Shown here piece after piece: positions 13,903-21,951 of a DNA stretch of 22,045 nt; the first letter of the stretch is position 1, and the number at the start of each line of letters is the position of its first letter. The notes beneath the pieces are model-generated. The model was not told the origin of the DNA. It saw only the letters and a list, made by a program, of their open reading frames with translations, and did not search any database. Position numbers and translations under genes: made by a program. This DNA comes from Caldisericia bacterium (GTDB taxonomy: Bacteria > Caldisericota > Caldisericia > B22-G15): the NCBI GenBank assembly GCA_021158845.1, contig JAGGSY010000019.1:1-22045 (forward strand), written 5' to 3'.

Positions 13903-14916
13903 ATGAAAAAAGGACTATTGCTTCTTGGAGTTTTAATCATTGCGGGGGTACTTATATTTACAGCATGTGCTCCAGCAGAGAAACCGCAAGAGCAACCACC
14001 CGAGGAGAAGAAGCTCAAAGTGGTGGGTATCTTTGCAACGCCTATTGAGGAACCATGGGATGGTGCTATCCACCATGCTCTGCTAAAGGCAAAGGAGGAG
14101 CTGGGGATAGAATATGAGTGGACAGAAAGCGTGGGTTACTCTGACTTCGAGAGAGTGCTCAGAGAATACGCAGACAAAGGACCAGATATCATCATGGGAG
14201 ATGCCTTTGGCAACGAAGAAGCTGCGAGGAGGGTTGCAAAGGATTACCCAAATATTGCCTTTGTATTTGGTTCTGGTGGTGGTCCAATGGATCCAAACTT
14301 TGCAGTGTTTGATGATTGGATTCATGAACCAGCATATCTTGCAGGTCTCATTGCAGGTAAAATCACAAAATCCAATGTAATCGGAGTAGTTGCAGGTTAT
14401 CCTGTCCCAGAAGTCAACAGAATTGTTAATGCCTTCATTATCGGTGCAAAGGAAGCAAACCCAGATGTAAAAGTCAAAGTTACCTTTATAGGTAGTTGGT
14501 TTGATCCACCAAAGGCAAAGGAAGCTACCATCGCACAGATTGAAGCGGGTGCAGATGTTATGTTTGGTGAAAGATACGGTGTAATTGATGCATGCAAAGA
14601 GAGAAATATTCCAGTCTTTGGAAATATACTTGACCAGTGCGATCTTGCACCAGGTCTTGTTATCGGTAGTCCTGTATGGGATATGTGGCCAACAGTTAAA
14701 TATGTAATTGAATCAGTGAAGAATGGCTCATTCAAAGCAATGGATCTTAAGGACTGGAGCATGATGGGTAAAGGTGGAGCAAAGCTTGTTATCTGTGAAG
14801 AGTGGAAGGATAAACTTCCAGAGGATGTAAAGACATTGGTAGAGAAGAAGACACAGGATATAATGAACGGACTCTTCAGAGTCCCAGTTGACGAAAACAC
14901 TCCAAAGTCTGATTAG
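13903..14916 (+). CDS. BMP-family ABC transporter substrate-binding lipoprotein
   Basis: The 337-residue protein has a lipoprotein signal: MKKG, a hydrophobic stretch (5-19) and lipobox FTAC with the lipidated Cys at 22, followed by a Pro/Glu linker. The mature part belongs to the basic membrane protein (PnrA/Med) family, with EEPWDGAIHHALLKA at the ligand pocket, PDIIMGDAF, FGSGGG, HEPAYLAGLIAG and AGADVMFGERYGVIDAC. Characterised BMP proteins bind nucleosides; some relatives bind other small molecules, so the ligand is not certain. It sits outside the membrane and delivers substrate to the two permeases encoded downstream. It has a strong GAGGAGG site and its own promoter, and a terminator hairpin follows. 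Confidence 0.93.
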   Translation: MKKGLLLLGVLIIAGVLIFTACAPAEKPQEQPPEEKKLKVVGIFATPIEEPWDGAIHHALLKAKEELGIEYEWTESVGYSDFERVLREYADKGPDIIMGDAFGNEEAARRVAKDYPNIAFVFGSGGGPMDPNFAVFDDWIHEPAYLAGLIAGKITKSNVIGVVAGYPVPEVNRIVNAFIIGAKEANPDVKVKVTFIGSWFDPPKAKEATIAQIEAGADVMFGERYGVIDACKERNIPVFGNILDQCDLAPGLVIGSPVWDMWPTVKYVIESVKNGSFKAMDLKDWSMMGKGGAKLVICEEWKDKLPEDVKTLVEKKTQDIMNGLFRVPVDENTPKSD

Positions 14917-14930
14917 GAGAAATTTAGATT

Positions 14931-14960
14931 AAATAGGGGGGAGAATTCTCCCCCCTATTT
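14931..14960 (+). terminator. Strong hairpin after the lipoprotein gene (partial terminator)
   Basis: A perfect 30-base palindrome: arm AAATAGGGGGGAG (14931-14943), loop AATT, arm CTCCCCCCTATTT (14948-14960), followed by TTA so that a run of five T's ends at 14962. It looks like a Rho-independent terminator. Because the ATPase and permease genes follow without another visible promoter, it probably lets some transcription through, giving far more binding protein than membrane parts. Confidence 0.85.
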
Positions 14961-14989
14961 TTATACCTGATAGAAACAAGGAGAAGCCT

Positions 14990-15550
14990 ATGGAAAAAGT
15001 TCTTTCCATGCAAGGTATTACAAAGAGATTTCCAGGGGTCTTAGCAAATGATCATATAAATTTTGAAGCTTACAGAGGTGAGATAGTTTCTCTTCTTGGA
15101 GAAAATGGAGCAGGAAAAACTACATTAATGAAGATACTCTATGGAATGTACTCTAAAGATGAGGGAGAGATATATATAAAAGGAAAGAAAGTAGAAATCA
15201 ACTCACCAAAGGATGCCATAGATAATGGAATAGGGATGGTGCACCAGCATTTTACCCTTGTAAATCCATTTTCAGTAACTGAAAACATTATACTTGGACT
15301 GCCTGGTGATAAGGTAACCATTGACCTTGATGAGGCAAAGAATAAGATAAAGGAATACATGGATAGATATGGATTACATGTGGATCCTGATGCAAAGATA
15401 TGGCAAATCTCTGTAGGTGAAAAACAGAGGGTTGAAATTCTTAAGGTCCTCTTTAGAAATGCAGAAATAATAATTCTTGATGAACCAACAGCAGTTCTAA
15501 CACCCCAGGAAGTAGATGAATTATTTAAAACATTAAGAATACTCATGTAA
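14990..15550 (+). CDS. ABC importer ATPase, N-terminal fragment ending at an in-frame TAA
   Basis: These 186 residues are the first nucleotide-binding domain of a double-ATPase (YufO/RbsA-like) protein: Walker A GENGAGKTT, Q-loop in VHQHFT, signature ISVGEKQRVEI and Walker B IIILDEP. The frame stops at TAA 15548-15550, just before the H-loop. If this fragment were made alone it would lack the H-loop His and the second domain. The ATG has an AAGGAG 6 bases upstream. Confidence 0.7.
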   Translation: MEKVLSMQGITKRFPGVLANDHINFEAYRGEIVSLLGENGAGKTTLMKILYGMYSKDEGEIYIKGKKVEINSPKDAIDNGIGMVHQHFTLVNPFSVTENIILGLPGDKVTIDLDEAKNKIKEYMDRYGLHVDPDAKIWQISVGEKQRVEILKVLFRNAEIIILDEPTAVLTPQEVDELFKTLRILM

Positions 15551-15688
15551 GAGGGAAAAACAATTATATTCATCTCCCACAAATTATATGAAGTCCTTGA
15601 GATAAGTGACAGGATTGTTGTTTTAAGGAGTGGAAAGGTTGTAGGTGAAACTACGCCTGACAAAACCTCAATAAGAGAACTCGCCAAA

Positions 15689-16516
15689 ATGATGGTGGGA
15701 AAGGAAGTTATAGAGATCACCTCCAAAGAACCACCAAAGCTTGGAGAAGAGGTTTTTAAGGTTGAGAATCTTTCTGTAATGAGTGATAGAGGCTACCTTG
15801 CCTTAAAGAACATATCTTTTATGGTAAGATCTGGTGAAATTCTTGGAGTTGCAGGTGTTGCTGGAAATGGTCAGAAGGAGCTTGAAGATGTAATTTCTGG
15901 AGTAAGAAAGCCTGTAAATGGAAAAGTTATGCTTTTGAATAAGGAGATAACCGGAAAAAGTCCAAAGGAAATTATAGAGATGGGAGTGGGTAGAATTCCT
16001 GAAGATAGAATGGATGCAGGTTTAATTCTTGATATTCCTCTATACGAAAATCTTGTAGTTGAGTATTTTGACAAACCTCCTTTTTCAAAGGGACCTTTTC
16101 TCAATTACAAAGAGATAAAATCTTACGCTGAAAAACTCGTGAAGGAGTTTGACATAAGAACACCAAATGTGAATGTAATAACAAGAACACTCTCAGGTGG
16201 CAATCTTCAGAAGGTAATTCTTGCGAGGGTTATATCAAGAGAGCCAAAATTCCTTATAGCTTCACAACCAACAAGAGGTCTTGATGTGGGAGCAGCTGAG
16301 TATATTCATGAAAGACTGCTTCAAGAAAGAGCTAAGGGGTGTGCCATTCTGTTAATTTCAGAAGACCTTGATGAAATCATGAATCTTTCAGATAGAATTA
16401 TGGTTCTATATGAAGGCGAGATTATGGGGTTTGTGAATAGAGGGGAGCTTCCTAAGGAAGAGATTGGTCTTATGATGACTGGAACAAGAAAGGAGGCTTT
16501 AAGTGAAATTTCCTAA
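15689..16516 (+). CDS. ABC importer ATPase, C-terminal fragment
   Basis: From the first ATG after the stop this frame gives 275 residues: the whole second nucleotide-binding domain, with degenerate Walker A AGNGQKE, LSGGNLQKV, QPTRGLDV and SEDLDE. In sugar and nucleoside importers of this type the second domain is naturally weakened as an ATPase. The ATG at 15689 has no ribosome binding site. An AAGAGGG just after the stop could feed a rare ATT start at 15563, which would also recover the H-loop; this is speculative. An AGGAGG near its end serves the next gene. Confidence 0.6.
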   Translation: MMVGKEVIEITSKEPPKLGEEVFKVENLSVMSDRGYLALKNISFMVRSGEILGVAGVAGNGQKELEDVISGVRKPVNGKVMLLNKEITGKSPKEIIEMGVGRIPEDRMDAGLILDIPLYENLVVEYFDKPPFSKGPFLNYKEIKSYAEKLVKEFDIRTPNVNVITRTLSGGNLQKVILARVISREPKFLIASQPTRGLDVGAAEYIHERLLQERAKGCAILLISEDLDEIMNLSDRIMVLYEGEIMGFVNRGELPKEEIGLMMTGTRKEALSEIS

Positions 16517-17567
16517 ATTTAGGCTGGAGAAGAGACCATCACCCCCAACATGGCTTAGAATTTCAATTCCCTTTATAGCAATAGGTATATCTTTTCTCTT
16601 CTCTGCAATTATAATCCTACTCGCTGGAAGAAATCCAATAACTGCATTTTATGCAATATTCTATGGAGCTCTTGGAACAAGACTTGGTTTTATGGAAACA
16701 CTTGTTAAAGCAACCCCTCTTATGCTCACAGGAATTGCTGTATCTTTCGCATTCACAGCAAAGTTCTGGAACATTGGCGCAGAAGGGCAGTTATATGCTG
16801 GAGCTCTTGCTGCTACATGGCTTGGAATAAGCCACTTTTCTCTTCCATCCCCTATATATATACTTCTCATGATTGTTGTAGGATTCATCGCTGGTTCTCT
16901 GTGGGCATTAATTCCTGGCATTCTTAAAGCAAAATTTAAGGTAGACGATGTAGTAACGACACTCCTTATGAATTACATAATGATCTACATTGTCTCAGCA
17001 ATACTTGAAGGTCCATGGAGAGATCCAGTAACAAGCTGGCCTCAGTCTATAATGATTGCCAAGAATGCAGAATATCCTAAGCTATTTGCGAGATCAAGGG
17101 TGCACTTTGGATTGATCGTCGCCATTATTGTTATTATTGTAGTATATGTAATCATAAAACATACAAAACTTGGATTTAATATAAGGGCCACAGGGGCAAA
17201 CGCAAGAGCTGCATACTTTCTTGGTATAAATACAACAAGGACATTAATCCTTACAGCAGCTATAAGTGGGGGAATTGCAGGGCTTGCTGGTGTAGGAGAG
17301 GTAGCAGGGCTTCACTTTCATTTAACAGAGAATATATCTCCAGGATATGGATACAGTGGCATAGTCATTGCTATGCTGGGAGGACTCCACCCCATAGGTG
17401 TCATGCTTGCTGCCTTCTTCTTTGGAATTATCCAAACTGGTGCTGAATATATGAGTAGAGCTACAGGAGTTACATCATTTATTGCTGATGTTATACAGGG
17501 AATAACACTTCTTGTCATGCTTGCCATGCTTCTTTTATATGAGTACAGAATAAGGAGGGTGGAATGA
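16503..17567 (+). CDS. BMP-family ABC importer permease 1 (YufP-like)
   Basis: This 354-residue membrane protein of the branched-chain amino acid/ribose-type permease family has about nine hydrophobic segments after a basic N terminus. The family phrase FWNIGAEGQLYAGALAATWLG sits near residues 88-108, and FKVDDVVTTLLMNYI near 146-160 is the typical coupling-loop region. It forms the transmembrane channel with permease 2. The start is GTG with AGGAGG upstream, overlapping the ATPase frame by 14 bases. That overlap shows the operon was built for one intact ATPase. Family assignment is firm; substrate unknown, nucleoside likeliest by family. Confidence 0.92.
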   Translation: MKFPKFRLEKRPSPPTWLRISIPFIAIGISFLFSAIIILLAGRNPITAFYAIFYGALGTRLGFMETLVKATPLMLTGIAVSFAFTAKFWNIGAEGQLYAGALAATWLGISHFSLPSPIYILLMIVVGFIAGSLWALIPGILKAKFKVDDVVTTLLMNYIMIYIVSAILEGPWRDPVTSWPQSIMIAKNAEYPKLFARSRVHFGLIVAIIVIIVVYVIIKHTKLGFNIRATGANARAAYFLGINTTRTLILTAAISGGIAGLAGVGEVAGLHFHLTENISPGYGYSGIVIAMLGGLHPIGVMLAAFFFGIIQTGAEYMSRATGVTSFIADVIQGITLLVMLAMLLLYEYRIRRVE

Positions 17568-18499
17568 AGGAGATACTTACTGTTAACTTTTTTGTAGGAT
17601 TGCTTTCGGCAACTCTGAGAATGGCAACTCCTCTTATCCTTGCCACTCTTGGTGAAACCTTCTGTGAGAGGGCAGGGATATTAAATCTTGGAATAGAGGG
17701 GACTATGCTTTTTGGCGCCCTAGCAGCATTTCTCACCACATATTTCACTGGGAATTTGTGGCTCGGAATTGTTGCAGCAATTATCGCGGGTATACTTTTT
17801 GGTCTTCTCATGGGAGTACTATCTGTATCCCTTGGTCTTTCTCAACATGTAAGCGGATTGGGGATAACACTTCTTGCTACAGGTTTATCCCTCTTCACCT
17901 ACAGACAGATCATTGGTTCCCCAAAGGTTCCACCAACAATCCAGACTTTTAAAACCCTTCCCATCCCTGGACTCTCCAGCATACCTATTATTGGTCCTAT
18001 ACTCTTTGATCAATGCATTTTTACCTATATAGCAATAATCCTTGTCCCAATTGCATCCTTTATACTTTTTAAGACAAGGTTTGGTCTCTCCTTAAGAGCA
18101 GTTGGTGAAAATCCGGAGGCAGCAGATGCTGTAGGAATAAATGTCTTTAAAATAAGATACATCGCTTTGATGATAGCCGGTGGTTTAATGGGTTTTGCTG
18201 GGAGCTTCTTTACCCTTGCACATTTTAACATGTTCCTCTATGGTATGGTGGGTGGAAGAGGCTGGGTTTCCATAGCTTTAGTCATATTTGCAAACTGGAA
18301 TCCAACAAAAGTTTTATGGGGAGCACTCCTCTTCGGTGGAGTGGATGCACTCCAGTTAAGACTTCAGGCAATAGGGTTCGATATTCCTTATCAGCTATTT
18401 CTAATAATGCCGTATCTACTAACGATAATTGTCCTAATCCTTGTTGCAAGAAATGCCTCTTATCCAGGAGCTCTCCTTAAGCCATACAGAAGAGAGTGA
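17564..18499 (+). CDS. BMP-family ABC importer permease 2 (YufQ-like)
   Basis: This 311-residue membrane protein is the second, shorter permease normally paired with the YufP type. It has about eight hydrophobic segments, the family phrase ILNLGIEGTMLFGALAAF (residues 43-60), ATGLSLFTYRQI, and LRAVGENPEAADAVGINV (about 178-195), the cytoplasmic loop that contacts the ATPase. The ATGA overlap with permease 1 implies coupled translation and equal amounts, as expected for a heterodimeric channel. It appears intact. Its stop overlaps the GTG start of nth, so DNA repair and the importer may share transcripts. Confidence 0.92.
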   Translation: MKEILTVNFFVGLLSATLRMATPLILATLGETFCERAGILNLGIEGTMLFGALAAFLTTYFTGNLWLGIVAAIIAGILFGLLMGVLSVSLGLSQHVSGLGITLLATGLSLFTYRQIIGSPKVPPTIQTFKTLPIPGLSSIPIIGPILFDQCIFTYIAIILVPIASFILFKTRFGLSLRAVGENPEAADAVGINVFKIRYIALMIAGGLMGFAGSFFTLAHFNMFLYGMVGGRGWVSIALVIFANWNPTKVLWGALLFGGVDALQLRLQAIGFDIPYQLFLIMPYLLTIIVLILVARNASYPGALLKPYRRE

Positions 18500-19146
18500 T
18501 AGACACGGTACAAAGAATTATAGAAACTCTTAAAAGAGAAAAGAAAAAATTTAAAAGAACTGCTATATCTGAGATTCATAAGACAAAGGACCCGTTCAGG
18601 GTCCTTATCTCATGTCTCCTCTCGCTTAGAACAAAGGATGAAGTTACACTAAAGGCAAGTGAAAGGCTCTTTTCAGTAGCAAAAACCCCACAGGAGTTTT
18701 TGAACCTTCCAACCAAAAAAATTGAGGAACTTATCTACCCTGTGGGATTTTATAGAGTTAAGGCAAAGAGGATTAAAGAAATTTCAAAAATCATAATAGA
18801 GAGATACGGTGGAAAGGTTCCAGATAACTTAGAGGAACTTCTGACTCTTCCAGGTGTTGGAAGAAAAACAGCAAATATAGTTATTACACAGGGCTTTAAC
18901 AAATATGGTATTGCTGTGGATACCCATGTGCATAGAGTATCAAATAGATTAGGACTTGTTAAAACGAAGACACCAGAGGAAACAGAGGTTAAGTTAAGAG
19001 AAATAATTCCGAAGAAATACTGGATAGAGTTAAATGATTTGTTTGTATCGTTTGGACAAAACATTTGCACTCCAATATCTCCAAGATGTTCCATATGTCC
19101 CATAAGTAAATACTGCGATAAAGTTGGGGTAAAAACTCACAGATAG
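18496..19146 (+). CDS. nth: Endonuclease III (base-excision DNA glycosylase/AP lyase)
   Basis: The 216-residue protein removes oxidised pyrimidines and nicks at abasic sites. Motifs: the helix-hairpin-helix LPGVGRKTANIVI (118-130) with catalytic K124, AVDTHVHRVSNRLGL (140-154) with catalytic D142, and a [4Fe-4S] cluster C191-x6-C198-x2-C201-x5-C207. The early stretch LLSLRTKDEVT resembles archaeal and thermophile members (LLSxRTxDE) more than the SAQTTD of E. coli. Length is usual. It starts with GTG overlapping the permease stop (GTGA), and no other start is close, so it is translated as the last gene of the importer operon. Confidence 0.96.
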   Translation: MIDTVQRIIETLKREKKKFKRTAISEIHKTKDPFRVLISCLLSLRTKDEVTLKASERLFSVAKTPQEFLNLPTKKIEELIYPVGFYRVKAKRIKEISKIIIERYGGKVPDNLEELLTLPGVGRKTANIVITQGFNKYGIAVDTHVHRVSNRLGLVKTKTPEETEVKLREIIPKKYWIELNDLFVSFGQNICTPISPRCSICPISKYCDKVGVKTHR

Positions 19147-19175
19147 GAATCACACAAACCTATATAATTTTCTCA

Positions 19176-19184
19176 TGGTATAAT
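19176..19184 (+). promoter_or_regulatory. Extended -10 promoter for a leaderless yloU-fakA transcript
   Basis: TGG followed by a perfect TATAAT (19179-19184) is an extended -10 element. Seven bases after it comes the ATG at 19192, so the transcript should begin on the start codon itself. The earlier ATG at 19183 overlaps the -10 box and would not be in this RNA. No -35 is evident, as expected for extended -10 promoters. Confidence 0.6.
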
Positions 19185-19191
19185 GAGAGAG

Positions 19192-19521
19192 ATGAAAGGA
19201 AAAACTTTTATAACCAAGAGGGCAATTAAACAAATAGCGGTTCTCTCCGCCATGCGATGTTATGGTGTTGTGGGGCTTTCTCCAGTTAACCTTAAAGAGA
19301 GTATCCAGAAGATACTGGGATGGGATGAAGGAAAAAGAGGTGTTGAGGTATTCATTGACGATAGAAACATAAAAATAGTTTTTCATGTAATTCTCTTAAG
19401 GAACATAAATGTAAAAGAGGTTGTGAACAATTTAATTACACAAACCGTATATGCCTTTGAAAAAATGACAAAACTAACTCCTGAAGTAGTGGTTGTTGTT
19501 GAGGGTATAAAGGAGGGATAA
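19192..19521 (+). CDS. Asp23/Gls24 (YloU) family protein
   Basis: Short Asp23-family protein with the pattern TFITKRAIKQIAVLSAMRCYGVVGLSP, of which the RAIKQIA start and GVVGLS turn are typical, then a VEVFIDDRNIKIVFHVIL strand pair and VNNLITQTVYAFEKMT helix. Its role is unclear: family members associate with the envelope or stress, and yloU commonly precedes the DAK2 gene yloV. I prefer the ATG at 19192 (109 residues) to 19183 (112), because a TATAAT at 19179-19184 covers the first ATG and would start RNA at the second. No strong ribosome binding site exists. The next gene begins 3 bases after its stop. Confidence 0.85.
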   Translation: MKGKTFITKRAIKQIAVLSAMRCYGVVGLSPVNLKESIQKILGWDEGKRGVEVFIDDRNIKIVFHVILLRNINVKEVVNNLITQTVYAFEKMTKLTPEVVVVVEGIKEG

Positions 19522-19524
19522 GAT

Positions 19525-21096
19525 TTGGAGATTCTTGATAAAGACTTTCTTGTAAAGTTTTTCTATCTTGGTTTTAAAGAAGTTGAAAAGTATAAAGAAG
19601 AGATAAATGCGCTTAATGTTTTCCCTGTACCTGACGGGGATACAGGTACCAATATGTATATGACTCTCCTTTCAGCATGGGAGGAGATAAATAAGAGAGA
19701 TATAAATACCACTGATGATCTTATAAGTGCTATTGTAAAAGGAAGTCTCATGGGAGCCAGAGGGAATTCTGGGGTAATTCTTTCTCAAATATTTAGGGGG
19801 ATGGGAGAATTCTTAAAAAATAAAGATAAAATAACTGGAAGGGAGTTTGCATTAAGTTTTGTAGAAGGGGTTAACAGAGCATACAAGGCGGTGATAAGAC
19901 CAGTTGAAGGAACGATACTTACAGTCTCCAAAAGCTTCTCTGTCTCTCTATACGAAAGGGTAAAGGACGGAGAAAGTCTGCACTCTGCATATCTTCATGC
20001 TATAAAAATAGCCAGAGATACACTTAAAAAAACCCCTGATATGCTTGATGTATTAAAGGAAGCCAATGTGGTAGATGCAGGTGGTTTTGGTTTTCTTAAA
20101 TTTGTTGAAGGTGGTTATGGAGCTTTTGGAAGAGAGGAGATTGAAATGGAAAAGATAGAAACCAAAAAGGGGATTACGGGAGAAAAAATACTAAAGTATC
20201 CCTTTGACACAGTTCTTTTGGTTAGATCAGATAATCTAACAGAGGAAGCGATAAAGAGAGATTTTAATATAGAAGGTGACTCACTTATTGTTGGAAGAGA
20301 GGGAGACTTAATAAAAATTCACTTCCACACAAAGAGACCAACAGATGTTATTGAATTCTTCATGAAGAGGGGAGAGATTGTAAAAATAAATGTAGAGAAT
20401 ATGCAGTATGAAGTTGATGAGATTCAGAGAAAGAAGGGTAAAGAAATTAGTATAGTTGCTGTTTCAAGGGGGAAAGGATTCGAAAAATTGCTTAAAGAGT
20501 TAGGGGTTGATGTAATAATAGAAGGTGGACAGACCTTTAATCCTTCAACAAAGGACCTCGTGGAAGCAATAGAGAAGGTAAATGCAAAAAAGATCGTAGT
20601 TTTTCCAAATAATTCCAATGTAATATTTTCTGCCCTTCAGGCAAAGGAACTTACCAGTAAAGAAGTGGTGGTCATACCCACCAAATCAATACCTCAATGT
20701 ATATCTGCGGTTTCTAACCTCAACCCAAACGCCTCCTTTGAGGACAATCTTCAAGAGATGATTGAAGTTGCTAAAGAAGTAAAGACCATTGAAGTAACAA
20801 AAGCTGTGAGATCTTCAGTATTTAATGGTAAAAAGATAAGAGCAGGAGAATATATTGCAATTTTTGAAAATAAGGATGTAAGAACCGGTAAAGACCCTGA
20901 AGAAGCTGCCCTTTCATTGTTATTAAATCTTAATATTAAATCGGGTGTGTTCATAACCATATACTATGGTGAAGAGATAGATAAAGATAGAGCAGAAAAA
21001 TTCAAGGAAATTGTACAGGAAAAATTTCCAGAGAGCGATGTTGAAGTTTATGAAGGAGGACAACCTCTCTATCCATATATAATTTCACTGGAGTAA
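19525..21096 (+). CDS. fakA: Fatty acid kinase catalytic subunit FakA (YloV, DAK2 domain)
   Basis: The 523-residue protein has an N-terminal DhaL/DAK2 nucleotide-binding domain with NVFPVPDGDTGTNM (31-44, Mg-binding D37 and D39) and MGARGNSGVILSQIFRG (76-92), then DAGGFGFLKFVEGG. The middle and C-terminal FakA domains follow, including HFHTKRPTDVIEFFMKRGEI and VIIEGGQTFNPSTKDLVEAI. Known family members phosphorylate fatty acids held by FakB, feeding phospholipid synthesis. Length is near that of B. subtilis YloV (about 550). The start is TTG with GGAGG upstream. It is followed by a DegV/FakB gene 3 bases later, which strongly supports the fatty acid kinase call over dihydroxyacetone kinase. 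Confidence 0.92.
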   Translation: MEILDKDFLVKFFYLGFKEVEKYKEEINALNVFPVPDGDTGTNMYMTLLSAWEEINKRDINTTDDLISAIVKGSLMGARGNSGVILSQIFRGMGEFLKNKDKITGREFALSFVEGVNRAYKAVIRPVEGTILTVSKSFSVSLYERVKDGESLHSAYLHAIKIARDTLKKTPDMLDVLKEANVVDAGGFGFLKFVEGGYGAFGREEIEMEKIETKKGITGEKILKYPFDTVLLVRSDNLTEEAIKRDFNIEGDSLIVGREGDLIKIHFHTKRPTDVIEFFMKRGEIVKINVENMQYEVDEIQRKKGKEISIVAVSRGKGFEKLLKELGVDVIIEGGQTFNPSTKDLVEAIEKVNAKKIVVFPNNSNVIFSALQAKELTSKEVVVIPTKSIPQCISAVSNLNPNASFEDNLQEMIEVAKEVKTIEVTKAVRSSVFNGKKIRAGEYIAIFENKDVRTGKDPEEAALSLLLNLNIKSGVFITIYYGEEIDKDRAEKFKEIVQEKFPESDVEVYEGGQPLYPYIISLE

Positions 21097-21099
21097 GAA

Positions 21100-21951
21100 A
21101 TGATAAGAATTGTTGTTGATTCATCGTGTGATCTGCCAGATGAATTTATAAGAGAAAATCGAATTGAGGTTGTTCCCCTCTATCTCAGAATAGGGGATAA
21201 ATTCTTGAGGGACAGAATAGATATAACTCCAAAGGAATCTTTTAATCTAATGAGGAAGGGATATAAATTATTTACATCTCAACCTACCATTTCAGATTTC
21301 ACAAAAATTTACAAAAAGATCCTCTCAGTTGGGGATGAAATTATAACAGTTCTCATCACGGGAAAAGGTTCTGGAACTGTTAATGTGGCAAGAATTGCAA
21401 TGGAAGAGGTAAATAAAGATAAAATTTCCATTGTTGATTCAACACAAATATCTGGTGGTATTGGTTTTGTTGTAAAAAGGATAGTTTCTCTTATTAAAGA
21501 GGGCCTTCCAAGAGAAAAAATACTGAGCTTGGTGGATAGAATAACATCAAACATTCATTTATTTATCACCCTTGACACAATCAAGTTTACACATGCAGGT
21601 GGCAGGGTTAACGATATTAAGAGTTTTGTCACTACCGTACTCAACATAAAACCGATTCTTATAATGAGAGATGGACTACCAAGACTCTTAAGAGTAGTTA
21701 GAGGAAGGAAAAAATCTTTGAAATTTATAACAAACCTTGTGCTAAACAAGATTAAAGAGGAGTCTAAAAAATTTGAAATAGCCTTTCTTCATGCTGATTC
21801 TTTTGAAGATATATCAAGGATAAGAAAAGAAATACTTTCAAAGGTGAAACCAGAGTTTGAATTTACAAAAATTATAGGTAGTGCTCTCGGTGTGCACGCA
21901 GGACCGGGAGCTCTTGGCGTCTGTATTTATTTTAGAGAGGAGGAGATATGA
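21100..21951 (+). CDS. DegV family fatty-acid-binding protein (FakB)
   Basis: The 283-residue protein is full length for the family. It opens with IRIVVDSSCDLPDEFI, then TSQPTISDF (59-67; Ser and Thr contact the fatty-acid carboxyl or phosphate), ITGKGSGTVN, VDSTQISGGIG, LDTIKFTHAGGRV, KPILIMRDG and the C-terminal HAGPGALGV. DegV proteins carry a bound fatty acid and, as FakB, present it to FakA. Translation from the ATG 3 bases after fakA is probably coupled; a weak GGAG is present. Its stop overlaps the next start (ATGA). Which chain length or saturation it prefers cannot be told. Confidence 0.93.
   Translation: MIRIVVDSSCDLPDEFIRENRIEVVPLYLRIGDKFLRDRIDITPKESFNLMRKGYKLFTSQPTISDFTKIYKKILSVGDEIITVLITGKGSGTVNVARIAMEEVNKDKISIVDSTQISGGIGFVVKRIVSLIKEGLPREKILSLVDRITSNIHLFITLDTIKFTHAGGRVNDIKSFVTTVLNIKPILIMRDGLPRLLRVVRGRKKSLKFITNLVLNKIKEESKKFEIAFLHADSFEDISRIRKEILSKVKPEFEFTKIIGSALGVHAGPGALGVCIYFREEEI

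Larger units (their letters stand above)
14990..16516 (+). pseudogene. Full-length BMP importer ATPase gene interrupted by one in-frame stop
   Basis: Reading straight through the TAA at 15548-15550 gives a normal double-ATPase of about 508 residues. Both sides stay in one frame, and the junction reads KTLRILM-stop-EGKTIIFISHKLYEV, a standard ABC sequence with one codon lost; AAA (Lys) to TAA is the simplest change. Downstream are the H-loop (ISHKL), the second domain with its family-typical degenerate Walker A (AGVAGNGQKE), signature LSGGNLQKV, Walker-B-like FLIASQPTRGLDV and ISEDLDE. The rest of the operon is intact. It may be a recent nonsense mutation, a base-call error, or read-through; TAA is a normal stop elsewhere in the window, so code reassignment is unlikely. 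Confidence 0.75.

Noticed and set aside
15548..15550. Reassignment of TAA as a sense codon in this organism
   Set aside because: TAA ends several intact genes here (CBS gene, antiporter, lipocalin-like, permease-adjacent and fakA frames), so it functions as a stop.
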